Shown: positions 5,636-5,662 of the stretch, piece by piece
Position numbering within the stretch: the first letter of the stretch is position 1
Layout: each line of letters opens with the position of its first letter
Source: an uncultured Synergistales bacterium
GTDB lineage: Bacteria; Synergistota; Synergistia; Synergistales; Aminobacteriaceae
Reading direction: 5' to 3'
NCBI GenBank assembly: GCA_937957815.1
Contig: CALFXN010000092.1
Coordinates: 1 to 5,662, forward strand
Length of the DNA stretch: 5,662 bases
The notes under the pieces: generated by a model
What the model saw: only the letters and a program-made list of their open reading frames with translations
What the model was told of the DNA's origin: nothing
Databases searched by the model: none
Program-made: the position numbers and the translations under genes

Positions 5636-5662
5636 CTTTTCGGGTTTTCCGGCGCCCGGACG

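Noticed and set aside
5636..5662. Terminator or next gene start at the right edge
   Set aside because: Only 27 bases remain; GTCCG near the stop codon could pair with CGGAC at the end, but the loop is long and the window stops before any T-run or coding signal.

Overview
The window is GC-rich (about 60% by eye) bacterial chromosomal DNA with four densely coded, functionally intact protein genes and one partial gene at the left edge. There are no mobile elements, CRISPR arrays, tRNAs or rRNAs. The substrate-binding protein has a plain Sec signal peptide without a lipobox, which fits a diderm cell. Together with the amino-acid-oriented gene content and a tRNA-sensing leader, this makes an amino-acid-fermenting lineage such as Synergistota a reasonable guess. 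The placement is inference; Firmicutes-type or other T-box-carrying lineages are not excluded.

Layout. Positions 1-1407 (minus strand) hold a two-gene operon, lemA then htpX: a membrane-anchored LemA protein followed 30 bases later by an HtpX-type M48 zinc metalloprotease that runs off the left edge. A short AT-rich divergent promoter region (about 1408-1467) separates it from a plus-strand PLP-dependent fold-type I aminotransferase (1468-2694). Next, a consensus-like sigma-70 promoter (TTGACG, 17 bases, TATAAT) drives a roughly 280-base untranslated leader. The leader is a complete transcriptional T-box riboswitch with an AAA (lysine) specifier, ending in an intrinsic terminator just before lysA, diaminopimelate decarboxylase (3047-4345). 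After a 132-base gap containing a long hairpin comes a branched-chain-amino-acid-type ABC transporter substrate-binding protein (4478-5635). The last 27 bases carry no recognisable feature.

How it works together. LysA makes lysine from meso-diaminopimelate. The leader should sense uncharged tRNA-Lys and allow lysA transcription only when lysine charging is low. The aminotransferase and the periplasmic amino-acid-binding protein fit an amino-acid metabolism neighbourhood, but nothing visible places them under the T-box, except possible read-through from lysA into the binding protein. LemA and HtpX form an independent membrane quality-control or stress unit.

The most notable item is the T-box leader. 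All the canonical modules can be folded by hand: Stem I with K-turn, specifier loop, AG bulge and apical loop; Stem II with S-turn; the Stem IIA/B pseudoknot; Stem III; and the mutually exclusive antiterminator and terminator. The lysA reading frame stays open through this leader back to an ATG at 2789, so automatic gene calling could wrongly add 86 residues to LysA.
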